A stretch of DNA of 64,000 bases from positions 8,331,922 through 8,395,921 of the forward strand of contig JAQFVV010000042.1 of assembly GCA_028023455.1 (NCBI GenBank), read 5' to 3'. The DNA is from Epiperipatus broadwayi. Taxonomy: Eukaryota > Onychophora > Udeonychophora > Euonychophora > Peripatidae. A model generated the notes under the pieces. The model was not told the DNA's origin. It worked only from the letters and a program-made list of their open reading frames with translations, and made no database searches. The position numbers and the translations under genes are program-made. This document shows positions 48,559-59,246 of the stretch, piece by piece. The stretch's first letter is position 1. Every line of letters begins with the position of its first letter.

Positions 48559-49570
48559 CTAATTAAATGATTTTTTTGATGTGGACCTTCCTCTTTGGGG
48601 CTTGTCATCATGTCTCTCCTTTGGTGACTTAGTTATTATGCCCCAATATAGCTTTAAGGATCTTGCATTAAATGGTCCAGTAGTCCCTTTTTCATTTTTT
48701 ACTAGAAAGGCATTGTGGCCCAATGTCTTTTTTATAATGAAAGGTCTTTTGTATAGAGGAAAGAATTTCTTATACTGTCCATATAATGGCTTACTCCTAT
48801 GTGGTGTTCTTACCCAAATCTGTTCACCAGTTTGAAAAATGTACACATTGCATCTTCCTCTTTTACTCATTTTCTGTGTCATCTGTTCCAGTTGCCTCCT
48901 GCATTGGTCTGATCCTGATCCTGGGCGATTATTTCTTTATATATTGGGAATGGTATTTTTATGAACCCTGGGTCCTGTGTCCTAAAATGCAGCCTTGCTG
49001 GGATGAAACCAATAGATTCATTTTTGTTATGGTTTATATGTTTTACCACTATGGGTGTTTGTTTCACCCAACCTCTATGGTTACTACCTGAGTTGGTCCG
49101 GAACAAGCAATTTAGCTTTTTCATGAACCTCTCACATAGGTTCAACTGTGGATTCTTTATTGAAGTTAGAATACATCTAATGCCCTGTTGGCACATCCCA
49201 TCTCTCCATTGTCATGATCTAAAAGCTGACCCATGATCCAATAGAATGGTCTTCAGTTTTCCTATTTTAACAAACTGCTCAACCACAGGGCTTTGAATGC
49301 ACTTTGTGAGTCCACTTGTCATATTGGATATGCTGATACGTACTTTGAAAATACATCATATGTCACACAAAAAAACTTGAATTGGTTAAAATCAGGTAAC
49401 GGTCCATAATAGTCCACTGCTAAAAGTTCATTTGGACCCTGAGGCAGAATCAGTGTGACAGCTCTTGTGTAAGACTAGTTGGGGTGTTTACTTTGGGGGC
49501 ATATCTGGCATTCTCTAAATTTGGTTAAGATGCTAGAATACATCCCTTCCTAATGGAATTGATGGCAGAT
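48559..49570 (-). pseudogene. Ty3/gypsy-type integrase remnant
   Basis: On minus, in order: RECQICPQSKH (end of the HHCC zinc-binding domain, about 49,520), LLAVDYYGPLP with the first catalytic Asp (about 49,420), a degraded second-Asp region, KNPQLNLCERFMKKLN and IPARLHFRTQDPG (core end), then QIWVRTPHRSKPL and LGHNAFLVKNEKGTTGPFNA of the C-terminal domain. Stops and frameshifts break it into pieces (48,559-48,882; 48,879-49,196). It lies downstream of RNase H as in gypsy-type pol. Confidence 0.8.
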
Positions 49571-49703
49571 AGCACTCAGTTTTCCAGGGGTAATAATGCC
49601 CACATAGATTTGAATATGTTCAATCAGCCAACCCCTGAGTTCCTGTGGTATTAGAATTTTCCAAGCATTATCCCAATAGCATGTTTTGTACATTAAAATT
49701 CCT

Positions 49704-50093
49704 TCAATTCAGGCCCCTGCCCTTTCTCCCCTTCTCAATGATAGGTCCATATTTCAGATTCATTCTCTGTAACTGGGCCAAGTTTTTTAAATCACATTCA
49801 TCTGAGTCATCAATACCAATAGACATTGCTGCTATGCATACTTCTTCTGGCACCAAGTTCTGCAGTTGTATTTCCACAGGGCAGCAGCTCAGTATATCTG
49901 CTACCATGTTCCCCATCCCAGAGCAATAAATTACTTTGTAATTGAATTGTTGCAAAAACAAATTCCATTTGATGAGGTGGTCATTGGTGAGATATCCTCT
50001 ATTTAGAAACTTGAGACACACTTCTGATCCTAACAGAAATTGTTTGAACAATTGGCTGGCCAATACTATCAACAGAGTCCCTTGTTCCATCAT
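49704..50093 (-). pseudogene. Ty3/gypsy-type RNase H remnant
   Basis: Minus frame reads FKQFLLGSEVCLKFLNR, HLIKWNLFLQQFNYKVIYC and NMVADILSCCP. This is the end of the gypsy RNase H domain (consensus LxxRTDHxSLKFL, RWxLFLQxFxYxVxYxxGxxNxVADxLSR). The key RTDH motif reads GSEVCLK, so catalytic residues are lost. It begins almost directly after the primer-binding site, showing that gag, protease and RT were deleted from this copy. Confidence 0.8.
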
Positions 50094-50126
50094 GATCTAA
50101 TTAGTTTCCACTCTTTGGAGGGTTCA

Positions 50127-50136
50127 TTGGGCACCA
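50127..50136 (-). promoter_or_regulatory. Candidate tRNA primer-binding site
   Basis: On minus TGGTGCCCAA, typical of retroviral/gypsy primer-binding sites, lies about 16 bp after the inner end of the right terminal repeat. It supports the orientation (5' LTR on the right). Confidence 0.55.
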
Positions 50137-50152
50137 GATTATACAAAAAAAC

Positions 50153-53100
50153 TGTAATGATAAACAAAGTAGAGCTGCTCTAACCTAATGTAGAGATATA
50201 GGTAGAGGGGTTCAAACCTCATTTATTCCTTCAGATTATTATCAAGCAACTTCCCCAAACCTCATAAGAATTAATTACTTAATGTATGCCCAGAGGTCAG
50301 GGAGAGATGAGATTCCAAACGGGAATTTTATCATATAATAATCAGATTTAATATGTAACATTTTCATTGTTTCTTCGAGTCGTTTGGTTGATGTAAATAA
50401 ACATTCATTCACTAATATTATCAATGTATTAATTGTTTGTGTTATTATATAAGTTATTTCTCTTGCAACAGCATAAACAGATATATAGATATGCCAGCAA
50501 AATCCAATAATTATACATAACAATTAATTTGTAACTCTAAAATATTACTATGCCTAGCCAACAACTGGGTGCTTTCCTTTGAAAGAGAGACAGAAAATAT
50601 AACTTGAGAGTGAAATTACAAAAGGTGGATAATTGGTTAGATTAGTCAAATAGAATTGAGGCCAAGTTTGAATACAGCATGACTGTTAAATTTTAAAAGC
50701 AAAGATAAACTCCCAATGGACATTTGTCAGATTTACTTGGTAATATTTTGAGCATATAAAAGACAAGGTTTTAATCTATAATAAAAAATAAACTATTGTG
50801 GTCCTTGGTGATTTAATTTATGAGTTTAGACAATGAGTCTTGGGGTAGGATGGCTTCATTCAAGGCTAAATTGAGGCTGAATAGCATTACAGTTCTAAAA
50901 TGTAGTTAGAGAAAAGGAACTCATTCATTGTAGCATGCACCAAGTTCAGGAATGGAGTATAAGTGCTGGTGTCCAGTAATAATATGTGAAGGATTCAAGA
51001 TCTAATTGATCTCCAATAGCAATCTCGAAGAGGTGTTAGCTCCCAAAGCAATAACAACAGGAGTGAGAAATAAGTGCTGAGACATCCACAAATCACCAAG
51101 AAGCACAATGTAACACTAAATGCAGTCAAAGGACCATTAAACTTTAAACCCTTAGTTGCGAAGATACATATAAAATAAATATGACTTCAAAACCTTATGA
51201 GACTGAGCAAAAATATTCGATGTTAAAAAGAATTACAGTACCATTAATGAATATTAAATATATGAAAAGATAGGTATATTGATTACTAATTAATCATTAT
51301 TTAACTTTTTCACCTATGGAATTAATAAATATTTAAAACTCTAATTTATCTGCAGCAGTATTGTACTCTCTCTTACATTTAACCAAAAATTTACGAACAT
51401 TTAAGCTATATATGTTCTTTACAAACAGATATATATATATATGGGTAAAACTCAGGTTGACTTTTAAAAAATGTATAATAAAATAAGATAGGATTGGATC
51501 TTTCTTTAAAATGCAAAATAATAGATTTAATATATATATATGCGTTGACTTTGTAGACGATGGTAAATTTTGTAAAAAAAAAAGGCATTAACTTATTTCT
51601 AAAAGACAAATACACTTCCCGCGTTTGCTCTCTTGGATAGGGAGACCTTTTTATTCAAAGAAGTTCATTATAAATTTTTAATACTCCATATATAATATAG
51701 CAGGTTAATTATATACATAAAACCAAATAAAATTATTTCTCCACTCCAATGCCTCCTATGTAGGTTATAAATATATGTTTCAAAATATAAGAAAGAAATC
51801 ATTTTGTTTCTCTCCTGATAAAAGAAATTGAATAAATATATATATATTTCTAATAAGTATAATGGTGATCGACTATGATGATAGTTTACATGTAATCTAT
51901 AACTTTAATATACTAAAACAAAATATAACATAATGAAAGTATTAAAATATCAGATTATATAATACAATGTTATACATATATAATTCCCAAAGCTAAATAA
52001 ATGTACATGTGCTTTAAAGATAAATTATAAATGAATACTCTCGATTTTTCCAGACACAAGATATAGTATTTTAGAAAGAATGGAATGAATCACCCATTCT
52101 TCGACCCAAACATTTATATATGTTTAATTTCAACTAAAGAATGACATGTCTTAAATTGTAAAGATTTTGCAAGTGCCATTCGTTCAAACATAACAAATGT
52201 AATTTAAACTGATCGTTTAACACCTACATGCTCTCATTTCCACGTGCTTAAGATTTGCCCATACATAAACGTTTGGGTCGAAAGAATGAGTGGATTCATT
52301 CCATTCTTTCTAAAATACTATATCTTGTGTCTGGAAAAATCGAGAGTATTCATTTATAATTTATCTTTAAGATTGGCTTAATCGCTAATATCACTATTAT
52401 ATAAAAAACAGCGTTATATAAAATATCATTAAAGCTAAATAAAGTAAAGTCAATTTACCAATTAAAACGAAAGTGAAAAAGGTAAGTGAAAGTTTACTTT
52501 ACCGGTGACTAAAGGTGTGAGGTGATACATAGTGGGTAAGGACCCTCCATTGTAAATCTGTTTCTTTTAAGTTTCCATCTTCAGGGTCTGTTTGGGTCAT
52601 AGTTATTCGCTAATAGGTAGCAGACATTGATCAGGCAATTCTTCAAGTTCTCCAGCTTGCTACATTGTTTCAATTCTGGCCCAAGGACGGATGGGAGAGT
52701 GGCGACAAAGAGACCTATTCACACATTTTTACTGCATGATACATTTTTGGATTTGTATGTATATATCAGATGAAAGGATGACAATTTTAAGTACAGTGCG
52801 ACAGGAGAAGGTTCATGAAGCTTAGCAAAATCTGTGCAGTCAAAGCTTCCTTCAACTAGGTTTTTCAACATAACATTTTTTTTCTGTCAGAGTGGGCAAA
52901 CTTCAACAAGCGTAAAAAAGAGAACAAAAGGAAAATTCTTTATTTATACCCTTCTTAATTGCCTTTAACATTCCAATCACTAATTAGTAGTAACCAATGC
53001 CTATTGTTTGGTTTTTTTCTGTTATGTTACCTTTTAATTAATTTTCTTATTTAATGGATTTTCTAAATTAAATTTCTTCCTTAATGGATTTTATATTTTA

Positions 53101-53385
53101 GCAATTTACATTTTATCTCTTAATACACTCTTTTCTGTTTTTTTCTCATGTGCAATCTTTTCTGTTTATGCTCCAAAATTATAATTTTGTCAACACCGTA
53201 TTTTAACAAAACCAAAAAACAATTTAAACTTTCTATTTTCTTATTCCCTTTTAAATAATTTTAATTTACAGCTTACTCTCTGCTATTTAATTATTTATCC
53301 ATTTATCATCATTTAGTTTAATATACATTCACTGTGTTTGGCACTATGGTCTTTAGTTAGTCCATAGTGAATGGTGAAGTCAGCA
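50153..53385 (-). repeat. Long terminal repeat (5' LTR of the gypsy-like element)
   Basis: Direct copy of 40,543-43,213, about 560 bp longer, mainly because of the foldback MITE at 52,013-52,370 and its flanks. The inner end abuts the primer-binding site. The outer end is CAGCA followed by a (TA)n run that also follows the left copy, so the exact LTR edge is uncertain. Confidence 0.6.
52013..52370. mobile_element. Foldback MITE inside the right LTR only
   Basis: Arms of about 105 bp: TTTAAAGATAAATTATAAAT from 52013 is reverse-complemented at 52,351-52,370, and the homology runs inward through CAGACACAAGATATAG and CGACCCAAACATTTA. The left LTR lacks it. AAAGCTAAATAAA occurs on both sides (51989-52001 and 52431-52443) and once in the left LTR. 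Because about 60 extra bp to the right also resemble LTR sequence, a local duplication accompanied or preceded the insertion. Confidence 0.8.
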
Positions 53386-53402
53386 TATATATATATATAT
53401 AA

Positions 53403-53790
53403 CTGTATATAGACTTCAGACCACTCAAAGAAGTATGGAGAGATGCATGTTGGGAGTAACAAGAAGAGATCGAATATGCAATGTATGAGTCAGAGAACAA
53501 ACAGGTGTTACTGACCTCATTGAAAAAATTAAAAGACTGAAGTGGAGTTGGGCTGGACATATTGTTAGAAGAGATGATAACAGATGGACAATTGAAATTT
53601 TAAACTGGATTCCAAGAGATTGTAAAAGACCCAGAAAGAGATCACATGTGAGATGGATGGATGAAATAAGAAAGTGTGCAGGGATGATGTGGAAAAGAGA
53701 AGCTAAAGATAGAAAAGATGGATTGATTTTGGAGAGACCTTCATCCTGCAGTGGATTGATAAGGATTGATGATGATGATGATAATATATG
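53403..53790 (+). mobile_element. RTE-like LINE, 3' terminal fragment, copy 2
   Basis: Plus translation includes MERCMLGVTRRDRI, TDLIEKIKRLKWSWAGH, EILNWIPRDCKR, HVRWMDEIRKCAGMMWK and EAKDRK, the C-terminal tail of RTE-type ORF2. It ends in a GATGATGATG repeat (about 53,770). An in-frame stop follows RICNV, and the fragment is 5'-truncated. Same family as 23.5 kb. Confidence 0.8.
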
Positions 53791-55080
53791 TACAGCTTCA
53801 GCATATGTAAATATATATGTGAATGTGTGTATGTCAAGTATTTTGGCTGATAAGCCAACTATAAATTGCTCTTATTTTAATCTATATCTTAATCATACTT
53901 CATCAACTGCCAAATGATAGCCAATGTCAATAAAAATTCTATCAGAAATGATTGAAGATTGTTATCAGTAATTTAACTAAAATATAATTTTCGAGTGATA
54001 TTTTAAAAAAAAACACATGTGCATATAAAACTTTGATTTTTTTTTTTTTTTTAATAAATTACAAATCATAAATATCATTAAAAATTTCTTAGTGTAGTGG
54101 CAGTCCATTTGATTATTATGCCTACGACCCGAGTTTGAGTCCAAGTAGGATAAATGTGATGTTTTATTAAAAACAGGATCGAGATTTTTCTTTCAGATAG
54201 TTAAGTCCCCAGGTAGTTCAATTAAACATTTACTGTTTGTCAGTGCTAAAGACTAAAATAAGAATAGAATGCTAATTGGTGAGGGCCTTTTCCCTGAAAG
54301 GCTGATGTTTGAAGACTATTTTATATCTTACTTTTACATATATATTGAATATGCGCTTTCATATATATGTGCTCAATGTTGATCTATTATTAGTTTTTGG
54401 AAATATCTTTGTTCTGCGGTGAGCTGTTTAAAGGCTGTTTTGTCTTTCCATATATACTGAAAATGTGCATATATACTGAACGGGAAGTAATTAAAATTTC
54501 CAATGAGTTAAATAATATAACTAAACTCTCTTAACATTTGTTCTTATATATGCTTAATTTATTTACATAGTTTTAAATGCGGAAGAGAATTCTATCTATT
54601 GATTATATATATTTATAATGAGGATAAAAGCTGAGCTTTAGTTTTGACAACCTCTAAATATGAAATGAAAATTCAGTTTTAATATCTGTAAATAATAAAT
54701 AACTCAAATTATATGTAACTGAAGCTAACAATGGGTTATATAATATAAATTCTCCAAAAGACAGATAATATGACCTGTCTCTTAGCATTTGTTATTTATG
54801 CTTAATTTATTTACATAATTTTAAATGAGGGAGTGAATCTGATTTATTGATTATATAATTTTTTGTAGAATAAACTGAGTTTTTATTTTATAATTAGAGC
54901 TTATTAAACTAAAATTCTGCTTTGATCCTCTAAATATTTAAATGATGATTTTTATAATTTATTTTATATATATAATCAATAGATCAAATTCACTCCATTT
55001 AAAATTATGTAAATAAACTAAGCATATATAGGATTAAACGCTAAGAGACAGATAGTATCATGTTTTTTTTTTGGAGAATT
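53791..55080. other. SINE-like head and a cluster of short AT repeats
   Basis: 54,090-54,160 has A-box-like TAGTGTAGTGGC and B-box-like GAGTTTGAGTCC, a probable tRNA-derived SINE head. From 54,520 to 55,080 a segment (ATTTATTTACATAGTTTTAAA, TATTGATTATATA) recurs several times, inverted near 54,980 and again at about 57,390-57,510. Family not identified. Confidence 0.45.
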
Positions 55081-55084
55081 TATT

Positions 55085-55260
55085 TATATTATATAACTCA
55101 CCAAAAGCAATCTCCATACTTGCACATATTCTTTTTAAAATCATATAAATAAAGATACAATAAAAGACAAATGACCCCTAAGATGCATTTCGTGCTGAAC
55201 CATCACTCATCAGTTGGCCCAGGTCACCATCTCTCACATATATTTCTATTATATGAAGAG
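55085..55260 (-). mobile_element. Family B-related copy B5
   Basis: Minus-sense ribozyme plus the 3' flank TTTATTGTATCTTTATTTAT, AAAAAGAATATGTGCAAG. Mirrors the plus-sense copy at 56.97 kb; the LINE fragment 55,313-56,800 lies between them. Confidence 0.65.
55172..55226 (-). ncRNA. Hammerhead ribozyme, complete core (family B5)
   Basis: Read on minus from 55,226: stem I TGACC...CCAA, CTGATGA (55213-55207), stem II GTGATG/CAGCAC with loop GTT (one mismatch), GAAA (55191-55188), stem III palindrome ATGCAT (55188-55183), C at 55182 as cleavage nucleotide, then TTAGG and GGTCA closing stem I around an internal loop. All conserved core bases are present. Stem I has one mismatch near the core. Type I topology. 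Confidence 0.75.
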
Positions 55261-55312
55261 TATTTATTTATCTCTAGTAAATTGTTACATTTTGATTTAC
55301 AAGTATCAAATT

Positions 55313-56800
55313 TGTGATGTGATGTGATGCACTGTAACTTCTCCTTATATGGAGTCAGGAATCTCTTAGCAATTATGTCCAGAGAAACCTGTTAGCCACT
55401 TTACCTTCCCTTTCTATTACCCACCCTAAGTTTTTCCATAATCTACTCCATCTCATTTCCACAACATAATCTTTGTGAAGTCCATGGCCTTCATATCTAA
55501 ATCCCTCTTTTCCCAAACCTAGCATAACAACCAATAATTCACTTTCTGTATAATCACTTTGTTCATATTTATTCTTCCATAACTTCATTATTTGTATTCT
55601 TTCTGCTTCCAAGCATTTACATTGAATTAACAAATGCCTAATATTTTTTATACCTTTCTTACACAACTTGCAGACTAAATCACCCATATTTTTCCATTTA
55701 CGTGTATATTCCCTTGTAGCTAAAGATCCCGTTCGAGCCTTAAACAATAAACTACTTTTCTTAGTATTATCATAAATTAACTCACATGCAATGTTCCGTT
55801 TACTTCTACATATATTTAAACCCTTTTTACTCTCCATACTAGTTCTCCATCTCTCCAACTCCCTATTTTTTATTAATGCATCTATTCTTTTTCCTCATTC
55901 CTTACCCTATAACACTCAACAATCCTCTTGACACAATCATCTCACCTTTTGTACAAATATACTGATATAAATTCTTTATCCAAATCTTCTGCATAACGCA
56001 TTACCTTTCTCACCCATCTTGTTGCCTGCCATTTACTCGTAACCCAATTAAATCCTATTTTGGCTATTCTTTTATTACCCATAAACTGCAATCACATTTT
56101 CATTATTGCTTTTTGCATCTCTCATATAAAAGCTTGACTATCCCATTTTCCCTTGAATTGCCTCCTTTGATGCCCACACATCTGCATCTAATGCATGTCT
56201 TCCTACTTCCCTTTGCACTTTTTTTTTCATATGTCATAGCATCGGCCGGGATGCAAACCCACAACCGTCTGCAAACAACTACTTGCTTGCATAGCATCTG
56301 CGATACCTCTTGGCTAACAACACAAGATCCTTTGCACAACACAAGATCCTTTGCACTTTTTCTAAGTAATATAATACACCTTTACTAATGCACAATGCAT
56401 CATTGTTGTATGTTAACCCTGCTACTGCAACTCATTTCCATACAATTCTAGCTACATCATATTTATTATATGAAAATAATGTTAATGAAAATCAATCCCT
56501 TTCTTTTCTTTGCTTCATTTATCAATTTTTTCTCCCATTCAGCCAAGCAATTTTTTTAATTACTTAAGATGATTCCCAAATAACTATACTTATCCACCAC
56601 ATTTAACTTTATATCCCCCATCCCCCAATAAAAATTCTTCGTCTTCTCTTTCCCCAGTATTAACCATCATTATATTTTATTTTTCTTCACTAAATTTAAT
56701 CCCCATCTCTTTACCACCCTTGTGCAAGTCCTCAGCATAACTTACTCCAACCACAACTTTAACACCATCCACCTTATCTCTAGCAAAGATAGAAACTTTA
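55313..56800 (-). pseudogene. LINE (family of the 59-kb copy), C-terminal half
   Basis: The same LINE as 58,990-62,712 but on minus. 55,858-55,373 encodes LLFKARTGSLATREYTRKW, the zinc knuckle CKLCKKGIKNIRHLLIQC (C-x2-C-x7-H-x4-C) and WVIEREGKVANRFLW. The part upstream to 56,800 matches the plus copy around 60,250-61,080 at nucleotide level (GAGATGGGGATTAAATTTAG). 3' tail is a repeated (TGATG)n/(CATCA)n pentamer (55,313-55,330). The RT core is absent; a SINE interrupts it at 56.2 kb. Confidence 0.75.
56210..56356 (-). mobile_element. tRNA-derived SINE, copy 3, inside the LINE
   Basis: On minus: A box TAGCCAAGAGG, B box GGGTTTGCATCC, CGGCCGATGCTATGACATAT and an A tail (T run on plus). CCTTTGCAC flanks it at 56210-56218 and 56329-56337 and recurs at 56348-56356 because a 19-bp segment (AACACAAGATCCTTTGCAC) is doubled. 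The plus LINE copy at about 60,625 shows the uninterrupted site. Confidence 0.8.
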
Positions 56801-57231
56801 AACCTCAGTTAAAAATTAATATATTTGATATTTATATATATACACACACATGGAGTTATTCGTCTTTCTCTTTCACATGTTTAATATCTTTATAAATATA
56901 TTAAACAATCTCCATATATCTACATATTCTTTTTAAAATTGTGTAATAGAGATACATATGAGAGATAGAGACCTGGGCTAATTGATGAGTGCTGGTTTAG
57001 CAGGAAATGCATCTTGGGGGATATTTGTCTTTTATAGTATCTTTATTTACAGTATATGATTTTTAAAAAGAATATGTGGAAATGGAGGTTCTTTAATATA
57101 TTTATAAAGATTTTACACATAGGAAAGAAAAAGATGAATAACCCCAGGTGTGTGCATGTTTAAATTTAAAAAAAAATCAGATATATCAATCTTTAACTGA
57201 GCTTAAAGTTTTTATCTGTGCTAGAGATAAT
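56784..57231 (+). mobile_element. Family B-related copy B6, inverted 3' ends
   Basis: 56,784-56,955 (ATCTCTAGCAAAGATAGAAA, CTCAGTTAAA, CATATTCTTTTTAAAA) is the reverse complement of 57,060-57,231. So a short minus 3' fragment faces a longer plus copy that carries the ribozyme, again with 3' ends outward. These outer flanks also define a longer 3' region for this family. Confidence 0.7.
56970..57027 (+). ncRNA. Hammerhead motif, one core substitution (family B6)
   Basis: TTGATGA (56982-56988; expected CTGANGA), stem II TGCT/AGCA, GAAA (57004-57007), stem III palindrome ATGCAT (57007-57012), C at 57013, then TTGGGG pairing partly with GGGCTAA. The first core C is T, which should abolish or strongly reduce cleavage. 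Confidence 0.6.
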
Positions 57232-58199
57232 TAGCAATTGATTAGTGATAATCATTATTGCATTTATCTGAGGTGGATGGCGGAGTAAGATTGACACTTG
57301 TAAATCCAAATGTAAGCTTCGGTTACTTCCTGTTCAGTTACATGTAACCGGATATTTATTATTTATAGATATTAAAACTGAGTTTTCATTTCTTATTTAG
57401 AAATTGTTAAAACTAAATCTCAGCTTTGATCCTCTGAATATTCTTATCATTTATTCTATAAATATACATAATCAATAGATCAAATTCACTTCCTCATTTA
57501 AAATTACGTCATTGGAAGTTTCAGTTACTTCCTGTTCAGTTACATATATATATCTCAAGTCTCTTGCACACATGTACATATATAGCCATGAGTATGGATT
57601 TATTTCAAATCGGAAAGGCTTTACATTGTGACTGAGCAATAAAAATATATTCAATCAGAAACAGCAATAATTTGCCATTTGCTTTCTATTAAAACAGAAA
57701 TTGCTAGTGCGTTACATGACGAACAGTCATTATAAGCAATGCTGCTGATATAATACACGTCATAAAGAAATGTCTTATGCTCATATAATTAAGAATACTT
57801 ATCAAATACGCGATCCTGCACTTGAAAACTGTAAACATTCCAATATTGCTAATAATGCCAAATATCAAACTACTGTTGAAAGAATATTCTCAAATGGTAT
57901 CTCTCATTTGCTATTAAAAGATCATATGTGAAACATGAAAGGATCACAGCACAATGATTAATGCGTTGATTTACCATGATCATGGTCAAGAATTTGAATT
58001 TACGTAAAACTTTTACAAAAATCCAAGTAAAAAATCATATTAAAAAAACAGATATCTGAGGATTCCAAGCAAACAATATTTTTTTACCCCATCAGCCAAT
58101 CCATAGCTATCCAACTGATTAGTAAATAGGTATTTAGATAATGTTAAAAATCAATAAATGAACTGCAAAACTTTTAATCATCAGCAACTTGTAAACCTG
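57232..58199. other. Unassigned; one SINE-like head
   Basis: Contains the inverted echo of the 54.5-kb AT repeat (57,300-57,510). At about 57,955-58,020 a tRNA-like stretch (TTAATGCGTTGATTTACC, B-box-like AATTTGAATTTAC) suggests a SINE head. No gene. Confidence 0.4.
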
Positions 58200-58980
58200 A
58201 TAATAATTATATGTTGATATTAGACTATTTCCATCATTTATAATTAATTATTAAATCTTTAGAAAAATTAAAGTTTAAACTTTTCAAATATAATCACTAT
58301 GTTCTCAATAGGAATATAGGTTTATTATTAGATGCTTTTGCTACTTTAAATACATCTATTATTCCTCTTTAATCATTACTTTATGCTCTTTTAATTGATT
58401 TTCAATGATAGTTAAGTTTACTGATATATGTCCCTTCACTTTTACATACTATTTTATAGATGCAGTTTTTGTTTTCACTAATTATAGTTTAAGTTTTGTT
58501 TAAGTTAAGATTCCTCACAGTGTTCTAAGACTTTGAAAAGCTGTTTTGATATTATGTTAATTGTAGATTTTCTTCACTTTGTCTGCTAATATCTTCATGA
58601 GAGTTTATTCTATTTAAGACTTCTTTTTTTCAACTCCCAGGGGTTCATCTATAGTCATAGTATAATTCTAATTTTTATGTTTTTGTCATGGATGAAGTAT
58701 TTTTTTATACATGGGAATTTTCTGTATTGCTATGAAGAAGTTTTGTCACAGGAGTGTCTAAGAATGAAAATTTTTTGTTCTTTGTTTAATTTTATTGTGA
58801 TTTAATTGAAGAGGTTACATTATTGATGAGTATCCAGAATATTTGGCATATGCTTCATCTTGTGTCCATATAACAAATGTATTATTGACATAGCAAATCC
58901 AGATTTTAAATGGTTGGAATAGTATTTATGGCTATTGTTTTAAATTCTTTCATGAAAATGTTGTTAATCGGGGAGGGGGG
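58200..58980 (-). pseudogene. Penelope element fragment (RT end and 3' part)
   Basis: On minus from 58,980 it reads SPIINNIFMKEFKTIAINT, then after a frame change YVNNTFVIWTQDEAYAKY (near 58,885; the catalytic YxDD is YVNN), then FSFLDTPVTKLL. This is a classic Penelope-type RT palm. Further left, 58,640-58,430 aligns with the left arm of the 36-kb pair (GAAAAGCTGTT, GTAGATTTTC). Several stops. CTGATGA occurs on minus at 58184-58178 near its 3' end but without a clear GAAA partner. No inverted partner found. Confidence 0.75.
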
Positions 58981-59246
58981 CAATAGTTAGAAAAAGTGGC
59001 AAATAGCGTTTTAGGTGAGAATATTCAGAAGAATAAAAATAATAGGAAAGTGAAAGTTAGTAAAAGTGTAAAAGAGAGGAAAAAAGCATGCAGAGAATGT
59101 AAGTGTGCTATTAAGAACAAAGAAAGTGAAAAAGATGTTGATGCTAAATGGGAAAAGTACTTAGAAAAATAAGAAGTTGGCTAAAATAAATAATTATAAA
59201 GAGAGCATTAAATTAAGTAGTAAATTATTGGAGGATATTAATAAAA

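Noticed and set aside
48581-49236. Plus-strand ORFs of 84-101 codons
   Set aside because: Antisense shadows of the gypsy-like integrase remnant.
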